This document shows positions 47,116 through 58,717 of a DNA stretch of 64,000 bases, in pieces. This DNA comes from Brachionus rotundiformis. Lineage: Eukaryota > Rotifera > Eurotatoria > Ploima > Brachionidae. Under the pieces are notes generated by a model that worked only from the letters and a program-made list of their open reading frames with translations, was not told the origin of the DNA and searched no databases. The stretch lies in assembly GCA_016802295.1 (NCBI GenBank), contig JAESIW010000207.1, positions 761,978 to 825,977 on the forward strand. Direction: 5' to 3'. The position numbers and the translations under genes were made by a program. Every line of letters starts with the position of its first letter. Position 1 is the stretch's first letter.

Positions 47116-48422
47116 CAGTGGTGATTTGACACTAGGGTTTTTACCTTTTTTTACGTAAAATTACATAAATTTACCACTTTTTACGTAAATTTTCGTAATT
47201 TTACACTTGTAAGGACTGGTAAATTTACGTAAATTTACGCAATTTTACGAAATTTTACAATAATTTTCGAAAAAACTGGTAAAAGCAAAAGGGCCAAAAA
47301 AAAGCCAATTTTCAAGCAATTTCTTAGAATTTTTGGAAAATATCAAAAAAACAAAAAAATTTAAAAAAAAAAAAATTTACATTTTACGTAAATTACGTAT
47401 TACAAATTAAAATAACCATCAAAATAATGTAAAGAATATCAAATTTCAGAAGGTTTTATTATTTGATATAATTATGCTTTGGATAGATTAGACAAATCTG
47501 GCTCTTAATTGCCAAATATGGTAATAATTAATCAAGAGATTTATATTTTATGATATAAACATTTGTCTTTATAAAAATCAAAACATTTAATTTTATTAAA
47601 TTCAATTTTTTAAAAAAAGAATATACATGTGACTAAATAATCAATATTTGGTCAAAAAAATTCCAATGTTTAATACCAATTCGAATGAATAAGAATATTT
47701 TGAAAAGAATTTGATAAGTGAATTTTTTTGTTCAGGCCACTGCTATCATGGAGTTTTCTTACTAACACAATCCTTCTTGTACTTATCATGCTTATTATAA
47801 TCAGTTTACTTATCATTCTTGTAATTAATTCGCTGTCACATTTTACGTAAATTTACGTAAAATCCGAATTTTTTAATTGTAAAATTTTGTAAAAAATTGT
47901 AAAATATGGTAGATTCATGTAATATCGCTTTAAATCAAAAAAAGTGTTGTTAATTTTATTTTGTAAGAATAAAAAGGAAAAAATTTTTTTTCAATATATA
48001 ATTAAATCTTTATCTTTTAGTCCATTAAACTTTGTGATTCAAAATAATGGAGACTGGTCAAATCATTAATTTTTTCCATTTAAAATAGTCTGATTTATTA
48101 AAATAAAAATATTTACTGTACTTAACAATTTTTTACAAAATTTTACAATTAAAAAATTCGGATTTTACGTAAATTTACGTAATACGTAATTTACGTAAAA
48201 TGTAAATTTTTTTTTTTTTAAATTTTTTTGTTTTTTTGAAATTTTCCAAAAATTCTAAGAAATTGCTTGAAAATTGGCTTTTTCTTGGCCCTTTTGTTTT
48301 TACCAGTTTTTTCGAAAATTATTGTAAAATTTCGTAAAATTGCGTAAATTTACGTAAAAAGTGGTAAATTTACGTAATTTTACGTAAAAAAAGGTAAAAA
48401 CCCTAGTGTCAAATCACCACTG
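47116..48422. mobile_element. non-autonomous TIR DNA transposon (MITE-like) rich in TTTACGTAAA
   Basis: Long terminal inverted repeats of roughly 240-285 bp: left CAGTGGTGATTTGACACTAG, right its reverse complement ending at 48422. Both are flanked by TATA, so the target duplication is TA (or TATA), as in Tc1/mariner-like elements. The arms are packed with TTTACGTAAA palindromes. The left arm is interrupted at about 47401 by a 445-bp insertion that carries arm 2 of the other inverted repeat, and then resumes (GTAAATTTACGTAAAATCCG). No transposase is encoded. A diverged relative lies at 8209-8385. Confidence 0.85.
47408..47776 (-). repeat. inverted repeat, arm 2, nested inside the TIR element
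   Basis: Reverse complement of 45197-45565. It sits within the extra segment 47401-47846 that splits the left arm of the TIR element, so the inserted unit is younger than that element. Sequence continues past the arm to 47846, matching whatever is hidden in the assembly gap if the two copies are full length. Confidence 0.85.
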
Positions 48423-49316
48423 TATAGTAAAACCGTGAATTCTTCTTTGAATGACTATAACTTTTCTTTGAAAAAAATTTTTCTATTAAATAAAAAAAAA
48501 AGAATATAAAGAACGTCTTTGTTAATAAAGATGACCAATAGAAAAGAATTTTTTATTTTTTTTTATTTCATTTAAACGACTAATCTTCGCTAATTAAAAG
48601 AAAATGCCGATCCTCAAAAAAATAATTGGTAAAAATTTGAACAAAGAACACCGTTTATCAATCGTATTTTTTGATGCTGATTACGAATTTCGTATTAAAA
48701 AATTCAAAAACTTAACCGATTTTCTGTTATTTCAAAATAGAATAAGTTTAAGAAAAAAATGGGATTGGGGTTAAACCGTTAATTTTAAGTTTATTGCAAT
48801 AAATAGTGCGAATTTTCTATTTGATTGATATTAAAAAAAAAACTTTTTAAAAATGCCGAGAAGTAACTTCCAAAAAACCCGAGTTGAAGCAAAAAAATTA
48901 AACAAACGTTAAGCTTCTGTGTGCTTTAACATTCCATATTCAACACTTAACGACCTAGTCAATGAAAAGTATATAAGACCTGCAAATCGTAAAGGTGCTA
49001 CCCCGTGGATCCCTAAATAATTTGAAACGCTTTTAGTTGAAGTGATCAAACAATTACTTTTTTTTTTGTATTTTAATTGCTTGAATTTATGTAATTGACG
49101 GATATACCTCAATGTAAACGTTGAAACGTAAATGAAAGATCTTATTTTATTCTAACTATAACTTTTGAACCGTTCTTTTATTTTAAATGAAGTTTTTTTT
49201 TTAAATTTTAGACAATATTCTCTTTTATTGTTTTATATATTTTTCGAAAAAAAAATCTCACAACTAATTAGCAATCAAATAAAAGAATTCACGGCTTTAC
49301 CCCGTTTAACTATATA
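48423..49316 (+). mobile_element. pogo-like DNA transposon relic
   Basis: Imperfect inverted ends: TATAGTAAAACCGTGAATTC at 48423, and GAATTCACGGCTTTACCCCG ... TATATA at 49285-49316. Inside, the plus frame from ATG 48853 reads MPRSNFQKTRVEAKK, then after an in-frame stop ASVCFNIPYSTLNDLVNEKY and RKGATPWIPK. That is the psq-type helix-turn-helix of pogo/Tigger transposases (A-x-FNIPxSTLxD-x-L-x-K). At least two stops and the absence of a DDE domain mark it as dead. A 56-codon ORF at 48604-48774 precedes it and has no recognised family. It abuts the TIR element directly. Confidence 0.7.
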
Positions 49317-51481
49317 ATTCTTTCAAAGATAGTTATAATCTGGTTAGTTCGTTTAAATGCTACTTTGGTACCATGCACTTGCGTTTTGGGACCAATTATA
49401 GAACCAGCTCTAAGTTTTTGAGTTCCATAACCATTGCCAATTTTCATGAAGCCTTTCCATGAAGAGTTTATATTTTAACTTTGTGTTTATCTTCAGCTTT
49501 ACTATTTGTTTTATTTTCTAATTGTTTTTTCTTCAAAAGTATCATAGATTTTCACTAAATGTGAAGTTATACAAGTTTAAAAATTTTTAATTTTTATAAA
49601 AGTTATCATAATCTGTCACTTATATTTTATTTTAATAAAAAAATTTAATAAAATTTGAAATATCCGGATAACATCTGATAAATTTAAATATTTATCTAAA
49701 GAAAACTTTTTCTTTGGCAACAAAAAGACTTATTTTATCATTAATTTTAAATCCTAAATTTTTATATCAATATTTTGTATCAATTAGTCTCATTTACAGC
49801 TTCATCTTGATCTTGAAGCACTTCTATCATTTCTTTAATTTTTACAATAATTGATTTTTCATCTAGAGCCTCTGGCTTAATAGTTGGTCAAAATACAAAC
49901 AATTGTTCTATATTTTTCTTATTCATAATCAACAGGTCCATTATCTAATCAAGTAAAATGATTTATAGGTTATTTTAAAATTTTTCTAGCAATTAAATTC
50001 TAATTTTAAATGTTATTAAAATATCATTAGTAAAGATAGTCAAAAATATATCATCTCTATCTTAAACCAATGACTTTGATTGATAAAAATCAAAACTTAT
50101 AAAATATTGAATTTTTTAAAATTCATATATTTGTGGGCAATGAAACTAGACAAAGACTGCGAAAGAGAATTGATAAAAAATGCAATAGTTTTTCTTTAAT
50201 AATAATGATAAAATGGTTTTTGACAATGAATAACAGTGGTACCATTGGCAAAAAATCACAGAGAAACCCTGTGAACTTCATCTAATCCTGTTTGACTATG
50301 TCATGAGGAAAACCGCCAGTCCAAGAGATATACGGTGGGTGTGAATTTACAGCCAAGCTAAAATACTTTCCATATCGCAAATCTACATTGAAAATTCAGA
50401 ACCAAAAACCGTGCGCGATATGGACCTCTGACCGCACCCAACGCTACCTATGACCATTTAAAAGACACTTATTGGAATAAATCTGAGAATTAATACCTAA
50501 GAAATAATTGCACTTGGAAAAGACACAGCTTCACCAATTACTATTGAACGATGGGTCTAATATATTTAAAAAAGATTATCTTTTTGAGACAGATGTTTTA
50601 GTTATAGATACCTAGGCAACTAGAAAATTTTGATCTTACTGATGTTTCTAAAAATTGTAAATTAATATTTTGTCATAATTAATAAAGATTCATCTTTTGA
50701 AAAATAGTTATATAAAAACGTAGAAATCAATTTTTTATTTTTGTAGAATAATAATTAGAACTATGTGAAGTATTTAAAGGATTATGAGTTCAAAAATTTT
50801 AAAAATTAATTTTTTTATATTTTTTATTTTTATGAATTAAAATAAATTTGAATAAAAAAAGATTGTCTCGTTTCTTAATTGTTCGAATAAATTGTCTAAA
50901 ATGCTTAATAATTAATTTGTTATCTATTGAAATGATACTCTTGGTATCCGTCAACTTAATTATATACATTTAATTAAGCTTTTAAGATAATTAATTCTAC
51001 GATCTCACCATTTTTTCGTCTAGTTTTTGATACTGCTAATACACATTATATCATGTCTTAGACAATTGTATAAATATATATAATGATAGTAACTTTTATC
51101 AACTAGATAAGTCTAAAGTAAGATACAGATACGAAACTTGGTTTTTAGTATAAAGAATATAAAAATTGCTTAAAAAGACAATTTAAGTGACAATATTTAT
51201 TTTTTATGTAATAAAATCTATTTTATGTATGACGGTGGACATCTTTGATATCATAATATTGAGTCACTATAAAAATCGGCTCCATTTTTCACTTAAGCAT
51301 ATTTCTATTTTTCTATTTCTAAATTACTTTTTTGCGTAATTAAGGTCTATTTAGTATTTTCTATAAAATATTTACGCATTAGAAAAAATTTCAACGAGTT
51401 TAATTTCACAATAGATTCATTTAATGAATTATATTGCCATAGGGTTGTAAAGAATGAAAAGACAATATTTTCATAAAAACT
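49317..51481. other. region with broken minus-strand coding traces
   Basis: Minus strand 49480-49325 has an open frame GFMKIGNGYGTQKLRAGSII and PKTQVHGTKVAFKRTN. Farther upstream, 49940-49790 has MDLLIMNKKNIEQLFVF, a stop, then PEALDEKSIIVKIKEMIEVL. Both look like real but decayed coding sequence of unknown family. 50225-50480 is a GC-rich island (GCGCGATATGGACCTCTGAC) without open frames, probably a repeat. The rest is AT-rich. Confidence 0.35.
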
Positions 51482-52584
51482 TTATTTTCTATTTTTTATC
51501 TTTTTTTTAATTGGTATGTCTTCGTCTTCTTCAGACTGTTCCATTTCTAAAAATAAAAAAAATAATTAAAACTTATCTTGAACAAGAAAACTAGGCTTAA
51601 GCTGACCATCTTCGCTCTCATTTCCCTGAGAGTCACCATTTTCGTTGTCTTTATCTTCAAGTGTCGAGTCTATTATCTCATAATCTCCATTTTTGTTCCA
51701 ATAGACCTTAACGCCAATCTTGAAGACTGCCTGCATGTGCTCAAACAATTTCTAGGATAGAAAATTAACCACTTTAAATTGCTACAAATAGACAGCTTAC
51801 CAAAATCCTGGCCTGTTCAGGCGTTAGCTTATCTCCTTTTTTGCATACGACAAATTCTGAGTCAAGAGTGACAATGCCTTTTTTTAAGCTAGTGTGCATT
51901 CCTAATTTTCTCAGCTGCGGCTCCATGGTATGCTGAAATTGAGCCAATGGCCCAGCGTTTAAAGTGATATCCTCGGTAGCAATATTGCCTGCTCTGGCAT
52001 AGTCCGGACATTCATAGCTCTCGAAATAACTTACTAAAATAAAACAAATTCTTCTGGTTCCTATGAAAAATACCTTAAAACTTCATCTTTGGTTCTGTTG
52101 GTGAATAAGAGACCAATGTTTCCAACCAAATAAGGTGTTATCTTGTTCAAATTGTCTTTGTACTCGCTTTCCGGATCGCGTCCCAACGCCAAAGCTATTA
52201 CCTTATTTTTGCCAAAGAGGAACCTTTAATTTTATTAATTTTCAATAAATTCTATATTTTTCACTTGGTTTTTACTTACTTGCTGTCTGTCCACTCTTGG
52301 CGCAATTCTTTCAGAAACAAGTTCCTTTGGTTGAACATGGAAATTATGTAAAGGCTCTCATATGTGTCCAAGCATTCTCTAATCTTGGTTAAAAATATAT
52401 TCAAATATTAGTTGGTCAATTAGGTCCAATTTACTTCAGATATTAAGTTTTGTTTGAACTCAAGGCCCTTTTTTTTTGTTACAGTTAGCGAAACTTAAAA
52501 TAAAAAATTATCTAACCACGTGTTTTTTGAATTTTATCGTATTAGACATGGTTTACCTGTGCGATCTCGTTTAGATTTGGGCAT
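51482..52584 (-). CDS. MRTO4: mRNA turnover protein 4 homologue, ribosome assembly factor
   Basis: Seven exons in phase: 52584-52557, 52493-52435, 52383-52280, 52223-52074, 52029-51801, 51751-51592 and 51546-51482; 264 residues. It starts MPKSKRDRTVSLTVTKKKG, exactly the family N-terminus. It continues FLFGKNKVIALALGRDPESE, VGNIGLLFTNRTKDEV, DYARAGN, GPLAQFQHTMEPQLRKLGM and GDKLTPEQARILKLF, all matching human MRTO4. It is a nucleolar uL10 (P0) paralogue that holds the P-stalk site on pre-60S particles until P0 replaces it. The acidic C-terminus ends in a lysine-rich stretch (IPIKKKIKNRK), reached by a 45-bp final intron; without it the frame would stop at 51566. AATAAA overlaps the stop codon. 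It is head-to-head with the amine oxidase. Confidence 0.93.
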
Positions 52585-53005
52585 ATTTTTTTATAAATGA
52601 ATAAAAAAAATTTTAATGATTTTAATTTTTATTTTATTTTAATAACGTGGTTTGAAGTGCATGCAAAATTTGCACACAAATTTTCACCATAGCTTTTCCA
52701 AATTAATATTTGCGCAGGTTGGAAATTTAATTTTTGAGAAAATTTCAAGATTCCATTTTAATAAAAAAATAAAAACACTAATAAATACAAGTTAAGATTT
52801 GTTTAAAATTGTTAAAATTATTTTTGCCAACTGCGCAAAAATTTTTCAAAAAAAATGCTCAAAAAATCAAGCTTCTTGAGCAAACAAGCTCATGAACTTT
52901 AATCAAAAATTTATCTTTTTTTTTTTCTTAATTGACTATTAATTTTAGATAAATACATCTATTAAAGCATTTGGCTTTACTTTAGAAATATTTTAATTTT
53001 AAAAA
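52585..53005. promoter_or_regulatory. shared upstream region of MRTO4 and the polyamine oxidase
   Basis: 421 bp lie between the divergent start codons. It is AT-rich, with a GC-richer section at 52640-52720. No motif can be named; bidirectional promoter function is inferred from arrangement only. Confidence 0.4.
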
Positions 53006-54790
53006 ATGGATTCAGATAGTGACAACTCAGTTGGAGAAACAAGCAGTGTTAGAAAAACGGATATCGTGGTAATTGGCGCCGGTTGTGCTGGACTAGAATG
53101 CGCTGCCAAGCTCTACTCATTTGGTTTTAAGAACTTGATAGTTCTAGAGGGTATTTGTTAATAGAGACTAATCAAAACAGCTGGGTAGGCGAATTAAAGT
53201 CCAAGTTCCATTAGATAATATTTTAGAATTTAAAATTTAATTCTAATTGCACTTGGGTGTCTTATCTGAAGCTTAGAGAAAAATATGGACAATTTTTTAA
53301 TTTAATTTTATTCTAGCACAAGACTACATAGGTGGGAGGATCCGTACCACTTTGATAAACAACGATGAGAACTACCCGTTGGAAATCGGCGCCAATTGGA
53401 TACACGGATTTTTGGTAAAAGAAAAAATTAAATTTTTTTAAATTAAAATAGATAATTAAATTAAAAATAGGGCAACCCTATTTATCGTTTGGTAAGAGAG
53501 AACCCAAATTTGTTTATTCATAAAAAAAAGAAGCTATTTAGCACAGATGTTATTTATTGTGCGGATGAAACTGGTAAATATTATCCGCCAAATTATTATG
53601 AAACTCTATGGGAACAGTACAATTTGTGGAATCTTGAAGCCAAGGGTCTGTGGGTCAAAGACGCCAAGTCTGAGTTTATTACTTACACTCAATTCATGGA
53701 AAATAAACTGGAAGTGTTAATGGAAGAAGAGAAGTTGTGTGAAGAGGAACGAATGATTAAAAGAGCTGTGCTGAAGCGATTTTTAAAGCAAGAGACTTCA
53801 GAGTCTGGTTGTGCCACAATGGATTTATGTTCTATAAATGAATATGGCAGTTACTTGAAGCCTTTCGGGCCCGATTATGAATTTCCAGGTGGTTTTTCCA
53901 AGCTTATTGAATTTTTGGCAGATAAATTTCCAAGAAATCTGATAAAGCTCAATCATCCCGTTGAGCATATAGGTACGGCTGATGACGAACAGAATCCAAT
54001 TGTGGTTCATTGCAAAAATGGTTCCGTATTCCAGACTAAGCATGTTGTCTTGACGACTTCGGTCAATTATTTGAAAAAGCACTACAGCTCACTGTTCGAT
54101 CCCATTTTACTCAATGAGAAAAAAATTGAGGCCATTAATACCATTAAAATGGACACAGTGGACAAAATATTTCTATTCTACAATGATATGTCATTTTTTC
54201 CACAAAATTGTGATGCCATTCATCCACTATTTTTCGATGAGCCAGAAAAATTTAACATGAGAACAGACTGGAAATACAAAGTGTATACTTTTGATAAATT
54301 TTATGAAAACATGCTCCTGGTCTGGATCACTGGCAAAGAAGCCGACTATGTTGAAACACTGCCAAATGAAGAAATCGCTGATGTGCTCACCGAAATGCTT
54401 AGAAATTTGCTCAATAACAAAGAGATTCCCAAGCCGGACAGAATTTTTAAGTAAATTTTATTTTCAATTAGGAAAAAAGGTCTATTTTTTTCATAAATTA
54501 ATAGGACAAAATGGAACTCCAATCCATATGTTTTAGGCTCATACAGTTACGTGGATGTAAACGGCCAGGCTAATAAGCATATAAACGATTTGGCTGAACC
54601 ACTTTATATTAACAATGTGGTATGTGATAGATAAACATTTTTCTCAACAAATTTAATATTTTTTTAGCCAAGGGTACTTTTCGCAGGTGAAGCAACTCAT
54701 TTAAGATACTACTCTACAGTGCATGGTGCTTACTTAAGTGGTCAAAGAGAGTCAAGAAGGCTGAAAGACTTTTATTCATCTAAGCAATAA
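53006..54790 (+). CDS. FAD-dependent polyamine/spermine oxidase
   Basis: Five exons in phase: 53006-53150, 53317-53414, 53471-54450, 54505-54619 and 54668-54790; 486 residues. The FAD-binding dinucleotide motif VVIGAGCAGLECAAKL (21-36) is followed by IGGRIRTT and LEIGANWIHG (substrate-entry and FAD contacts of the SMOX/PAOX family). The middle has PGGFSKLIEFLADKFP. The C-terminal FAD contact is LFAGEATHLRYYSTVHGAYL with SGQRESRRL. These enzymes oxidise spermine or acetylated polyamines, releasing H2O2 and an aminoaldehyde. No C-terminal peroxisomal signal (ends SSKQ), so a cytosolic SMOX-like role is more likely than a peroxisomal PAOX one. Sequence alone does not settle substrate. Intron 1 (166 bp) is longer than typical here. 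Confidence 0.93.
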
Positions 54791-56059
54791 TTTTATTTTT
54801 ATAAAAAAAAAATGAATTTTTTTTTTGAATCAAATTTTTAAAAAAGTATGGAAAAAATTTTAACAAATTATTTTAGACATTTTTTAGAAATAAAAATCAA
54901 TTTTTTTTGTTTACTTTAAATATTTACTGGAGATTTGATCCCTAATTAATAGGCTAAAATTTGGCACTAAATCTGTAATTAATAAAAACATGCGTCAAAA
55001 TTGGAATTTTTATTTACCAAAAAATTTTTACAAATCAAAAAAAAAACAAAATAAATTCGAATAATACTTTAAAATTTTATTTTTCTTATTTTTAGGGCGG
55101 AATTAAACACTTTTTTAATTATTAATTGGTTTACCAAAGTTAATTTTTGAATGAAAAAACTATCAATTTTTTACTTGAATTTTTGATTTAAGCCCGGGGG
55201 ATTTAAAAAAATAGCCTCGTAGAAAAAAAATTACGTAATTTTGATTAAATTTTTTTATTAATATTTCTATTTAACTTAATACATTTAAAACTTGAATAAA
55301 AAAATATTTTCTGGCATTGAAGACTATTCAAAATATATATATAAAAATTTCATAAATTAAATTTTGATTCTTGTCAGATTGTAAGGTGATAAATAAGGCC
55401 ATAACTTGAACATCAGAAGATAAATTTTTAATTACAAAGTTGAATTTAAATTTTAATAATTTAGACAAAAAAAGAGATTAAAATATTCATACTTTTTATT
55501 ACCTTAGTACTTGTTGCCTAAATGAATTTAATAAAATCGATTTTTTCTCAATTTGATTTATCTATTACCCTTAACTGAGTAATTAGAACCTAAGTTAATA
55601 TTTAGAATTGATTGAGTATTAACTCAAAAAAAAAGGAAATTTTTCAAAAATTAAAAAAAAATTTATATGATGCTAATTTCAAATAGATTAAATAATTTTG
55701 GATATAAAATGAATATAAAATTACCCGTAAGAAATTAATTGCGATTAAAGCCATACTTAGGCTAGATAAAATTGCCTCCTACTTATATTTAAGGATTTTT
55801 TCTTACCTAATATTGAGGGCTTATTATTGCGGAAACAAAAATTTAATTTCAAAATTAAATTTGGAAAATTTAATATGCTTAAAAGGCTTTGCCAGGTATA
55901 TTTAATTGACTAGTTAGTCGTCGATATATCTTATTAATTTTAAACAGCAATTTTTGAAGAAAATATTTATTTAGATAATAGTGTTAAATTAGACCGTTTC
56001 TTTATAAGAAAACATAAATAAAATAATTGTATAGCCGATTTAAAAGAGGATTTAGGTGC
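54791..56059. other. AT-rich intergenic region
   Basis: Nothing supported beyond the 3' UTRs of the flanking convergent genes. Confidence 0.5.
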
Positions 56060-56896
56060 TTAGTCCATTCGAGTCTTGAGCTCTCTCACAGTTACTTTAT
56101 CTTTTTCACTTTAAATTAAAATAAAAAATAAAATTAGTAATTAGTTAAAATAAAGTGTTTCATTAATTACATAATATAAACAACAGCGCCCCAGCCCGAA
56201 TACGAATCTCTGTCAAATGCATTCATCAAGGCTTGTGATATGGTTTCAAATAAGTCATTAGGTTCCTGGATAAAATTATCTAATTATTACAAACAGGACT
56301 TAAAGAAGCAGTGTTACCATGTCTGGTTGCCACAGGGTTTCGCACATTCCGTACAATTGCTCATTAGCTGTGCCAACTACTGCAAAGTCCTTGGAGATGC
56401 AAGGCTGGCCAATAAGGTCCATTACACTGATAAATGGTTCGCTGGTCTTGGGATCTAGACCGGCGATCACTGGCTCGATAAAGTAAGGACCAAACCTCTT
56501 TTCGTAGAGTAAGTTGGATACCATGCTGGAAAATGTCTTGGGTTTGATGTGTCTATTTTCTTGGAGTTCGTACAAATTTAGTCTGAATTTAAGTCTTTGG
56601 CTTCTGTGGATAAAAATGTAAGACAAGAGATCAGTCTTTAGCTAAGCTACTTACACTGTTTGTACGTCTGTGGCAAGACCGGCAAGGCCCAAGTACAAAT
56701 GAGGTCCCATTTCGAATATTTTGGGAAATTCCATCGAAACAGTCGAATATTGGATTCCGAACCTCTTGTCAGAAGCTATCGCTACACAATTTTTTCCTGC
56801 CATAGCGACAATAGAACCACCATTATAGCTCATAATACTCTTAAAAGGCTCATTTTAGCGCCAAAGTTGGGTTTTTTAGATATTTAAATTTACCAT
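56060..56896 (-). CDS. PSMB3: 20S proteasome subunit beta-3
   Basis: Five coding exons: 56896-56894 (only the ATG), 56839-56655, 56603-56318, 56265-56171 and 56108-56060; 205 residues, the same length as human PSMB3. It begins MSIMSYNGGSIVAMAGKNCV and contains DKRFGIQ, LGLAGLATDVQTV, YEKRFGPYFIEPVIAGLDPK and EQLYGMCETLWQPDM, and ends KDKVTVRELKTRMD. As in all beta-3 subunits there is no propeptide with a catalytic Thr1, so it is a structural, non-proteolytic ring subunit. The first coding exon of three bases is inferred from the phase-0 acceptor directly before AGT ATT ATG, which restores the invariant MSIMSYNGG start. The alternative is initiation at the second Met (56833). Confidence 0.95.
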
Positions 56897-58717
56897 TTTG
56901 TCAGCTTTTTGTTAAATTTGATCAATTATCTGAAAATTAAAAAATTTTAAAATTTATTTAGTCATTTAAAATTAGGATTTTTGCACGAACATAGACAATT
57001 GGAATTGAGAAATGCATGTTTTAGGGAAAAAGCTTTACATTAAGTAGTTTTGATGGAAATTTTAAAATTACGATGCAAATTTCAAATTTTTAAGTGAACA
57101 ATAATTTTTGTCTCCTAAATTTTTTTTTTATTATTTATTATTTTAACTTATGATTACGTCAATTTATCAATGAAGTAACAAATCTAAAAAAATTATATTT
57201 TTCTTTTATCTTAAAATTAAAAATTTAACTAGTTATTATTTATTAATTTAACTGCATTGAAAATAAAATGAACTGTGGCGTAGATTTTTATTTATTTATA
57301 AGAAATCGAATAATTTAAATTCTGATAAGTTTTTCATTTAGATTTAATTCTCATTAAAGTTTTTATCTGTTTTTTTTAAACTTAAGAAAATTAATCTTAT
57401 TTTCAAGTCTATAGCCACCTATTGTAAGATAATTAATGATTTTTGATTAATTAAACTCAAACCGCTACATCTTAATGCTTAATGATTGAAAAATTATTTT
57501 CAAAAAAATTAAATCTCTTAATTAAATGATTTAATGTTAGGAAAATTTTACATTTTCAGCTCAATGATCAGTTTGTAAGCAAATCAGTTGGATCGATAAG
57601 CAACTAGAAAGAGAATTATATTTTTCTTTTTCACTTAACTTGAAGAAAAAAGATAAATTTAATATCAAACATTAAAAACATGTTGATAAAAGAGCAATTT
57701 TTTCTTTATTTGGACCCATTACCAACCAAGTTTGGCACGTAAATTGTGTGTCTTTTTTTCTAGGTTTTGATTTACGGTGATACGTGAATCTAGTGTCTAA
57801 TAAAAAGGACATATTTTAAACAATCTATTAACAAGCTTAATTATTCCATTGTTGATCAATCAAAATTGAATATTAATCAATTAACAATATCATTAAAAGT
57901 ACTTTAAAAACAGAATGGGTCAATTAAATCAAATTAATTAAATTAAGGTTTATCTTATTTGGGTCCTCGAAGGACTAAATAGATCATTAAGTCACTTGTT
58001 GGACAATTTAATTCAAATTAGATAATCAAATCTTAAAATTTTACAAATAATTTTATTTCTATATCCAAAAATAAATCTTATCTAGATATAGATAAAATTC
58101 AGGAAATTAATTTTTTTAAAGGATTTTGGTTAATCAGTTAGTATTTATTTATTTGCAGGATGGTTTAAATTTCCAAGGCTAGAACAAGTACTAGTAAAAT
58201 AAAGGATAAGTAGATAAAAATAGCTCTAAAAATTATCCCAGTCAAAATTTATTCCATACTCAAAGATAAGATTAGGGTCGATATAAGAGTAGGCGAATTT
58301 TTAAAAATTTCAATTACTTTTACATCTGCAATTGGTTTTTTGAGTTAATTAAATTTTCAGCCATGGTTTAAAATCCGTTTGACATAAATTACAGCCATTC
58401 AATTTATCTATTAAATTAAACTTAAATTATTTTCACTGCCGTGTGGCTTGTAACGCCTTTACTTTAATAGAACTATTTATTGAACATGTTCGACAGTGTT
58501 TTCATATTTGCTTTTTTTTTTTCTAAGTAAATATTTTGGCAAAGCTACACTTATTTTGGTTGATGAATTTTATTTGACTTGATAATAAAAATTTATTTGT
58601 CAAGCAATCTAGAAAAATTGCGTATTTCCAATTCAAAATAATTTTATTTTATTTTTTTTTTAATTTTGAGAAAAAGAAGTTTTTTTAAAGATAAATTGAA
58701 AAAAATATTGGACCAAG
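56897..58717. other. AT-rich intergenic region with a candidate terminal exon
   Basis: No complete gene. On the minus strand, 57796-57719 is an exact 26-codon exon (TLDSRITVNQNLEKKTHNLR, then AKLGW and a stop) after a TTTTATTAG acceptor, with AATAAA 12 bp downstream. Its upstream exons are not visible up to the RFamide gene. Confidence 0.4.

Noticed and set aside
46961..47158. 65-codon plus ORF running into the TIR element
   Set aside because: Its end lies inside the transposon terminal repeat and the translation resembles no protein.
51547..51572. 26-bp final intron in MRTO4 (donor ATAA|GTTTTA)
   Set aside because: Far shorter than every other intron here; the upstream donor CCTA|GTTTTC gives a 45-bp intron in the same phase.
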